NCBI GenBank assembly: GCA_900757905.1
Contig: CAAEPN010000215.1
Span: 1 to 30,167 of the forward strand
Origin: Clostridia bacterium
GTDB lineage: Bacteria > Bacillota > Clostridia > Oscillospirales > CAG-382
Reading direction: 5' to 3'
Length of the DNA stretch: 30,167 nt
Below are positions 29,912 through 30,167 of the stretch, one piece after another. The notes below the pieces were generated by a model. The model did not search any database, was not told where the DNA came from, and saw only the letters and a list, made by a program, of their open reading frames with translations. The translations under genes were made by a program, and so were the position numbers. The stretch's first letter is position 1. The number at the start of each line of letters is the position of its first letter.

Positions 29912-30167
29912 TTACTTGCTTAACTTCTCATGATACCTCTTAAATATCTCCCTAACGTACTTAGCCTCCAACTTCTCCCTGCCGTCGAGCATCTTCTCCC
30001 AGTTCTGCATGTTTTTGACATCGGTCACACCGTCTTGAATCATAGCGTCAACGGTATCATCGTAGCTGTATTTGTTGCCCTCCACGTATTCATACACCCC
30101 CACCTTGTTCGGAATCCCGGTAAACTCGGAAATATCAAGACTCTTGTATTCCGTGCCCTTGACGCGA
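29912..30167 (-). CDS. Unknown protein, C-terminal 85 residues (5' truncated by window)
   Basis: The minus-strand frame is open through the right edge of the window (…RVKGTEYKSLDISEFTGIP upstream of the first possible internal start at 30103), so the gene continues beyond it. The visible tail is hydrophilic, charged and helical (KNMQNWEKMLDGREKLEAKYVREIFKRYHEKLSK), with no membrane segment and no motif I recognise. It converges on the SHOCT-like gene with a shared terminator between them. It may belong to the same acquired segment, but one partial frame does not prove it. Confidence 0.6.
   Translation of the reverse strand, partial: RVKGTEYKSLDISEFTGIPNKVGVYEYVEGNKYSYDDTVDAMIQDGVTDVKNMQNWEKMLDGREKLEAKYVREIFKRYHEKLSK

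Noticed and set aside
1..30167. CRISPR arrays, rRNA, insertion sequences and riboswitches
   Set aside because: No regularly spaced repeats, transposase frames, terminal inverted repeats or recognisable riboswitch cores were seen.

Overview
This 30 kb window looks like the chromosome of an endospore-forming, Gram-positive member of the Clostridia, most likely an uncultured Oscillospirales-type gut bacterium (the taxon is inference). The reasons are a CotF-type spore-coat gene pair, the Bacillus/Clostridia gene order darA-holB-ricT, strong AGGAGG-type ribosome binding sites with occasional TTG/GTG starts, a tRNA with an encoded CCA, and coding DNA of about 50% GC broken by AT-rich promoters and hairpin-plus-T-run terminators. 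No CRISPR array, insertion sequence, rRNA or complete prophage is visible.

Layout. 1-0.5 kb: the end of an MgtC/SapB membrane protein. 0.6-2.3 kb: a secreted serpin carrying three SLH-like motifs, which predicts a wall-anchored protease inhibitor. 2.5-3.0 kb: two small spore-coat genes. 3.1-4.1 kb: an M42-peptidase homologue that has lost most of its metal ligands, convergent with a tail-anchored unknown protein. 4.8-9.6 kb: an amino-sugar locus (NagB-like deaminase, Gfo/Idh/MocA oxidoreductase, NagA deacetylase, AraC-type regulator, GNAT acetyltransferase). 9.7-10.9 kb on the minus strand: a divergent type I dehydroquinase-like protein and a small acidic membrane protein. 11.1-13.4 kb: TmcAL (tRNA-Met cytidine acetate ligase, start codon problematic), an unknown protein, and RuvC on a consensus promoter. 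13.4-23.4 kb: a long co-directional run of housekeeping genes: c-di-AMP receptor DarA, DNA polymerase III delta', RicT with a very long disordered N-terminus, a tandem pair of PHP-domain proteins, TruB, GlyA, Maf and an acyl-CoA ligase. 23.5-29.2 kb: a small membrane protein, RecD2 helicase, a NagD-type HAD phosphatase and two translationally coupled, apparently intact M42 aminopeptidases. 29.3-30.2 kb: tRNA-Pro(CGG), an AT-rich SHOCT-like membrane protein, and the 3' end of an unknown minus-strand gene.

The most unusual signal is not a gene. The perfect 12-bp palindrome TATACCGGTATA occurs exactly five times and with one mismatch five more times. It sits in different reading frames of unrelated genes and once in the darA leader, so selection appears to act on the DNA rather than the protein. 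It resembles a highly iterated palindrome and may be the recognition site of an unidentified DNA-binding system. Other points worth attention are the SLH-serpin, the M42 pseudoenzyme beside two apparently active paralogues, the altered dehydroquinase and NagB active sites, the missing canonical start of TmcAL, and the charged disordered arm of RicT.
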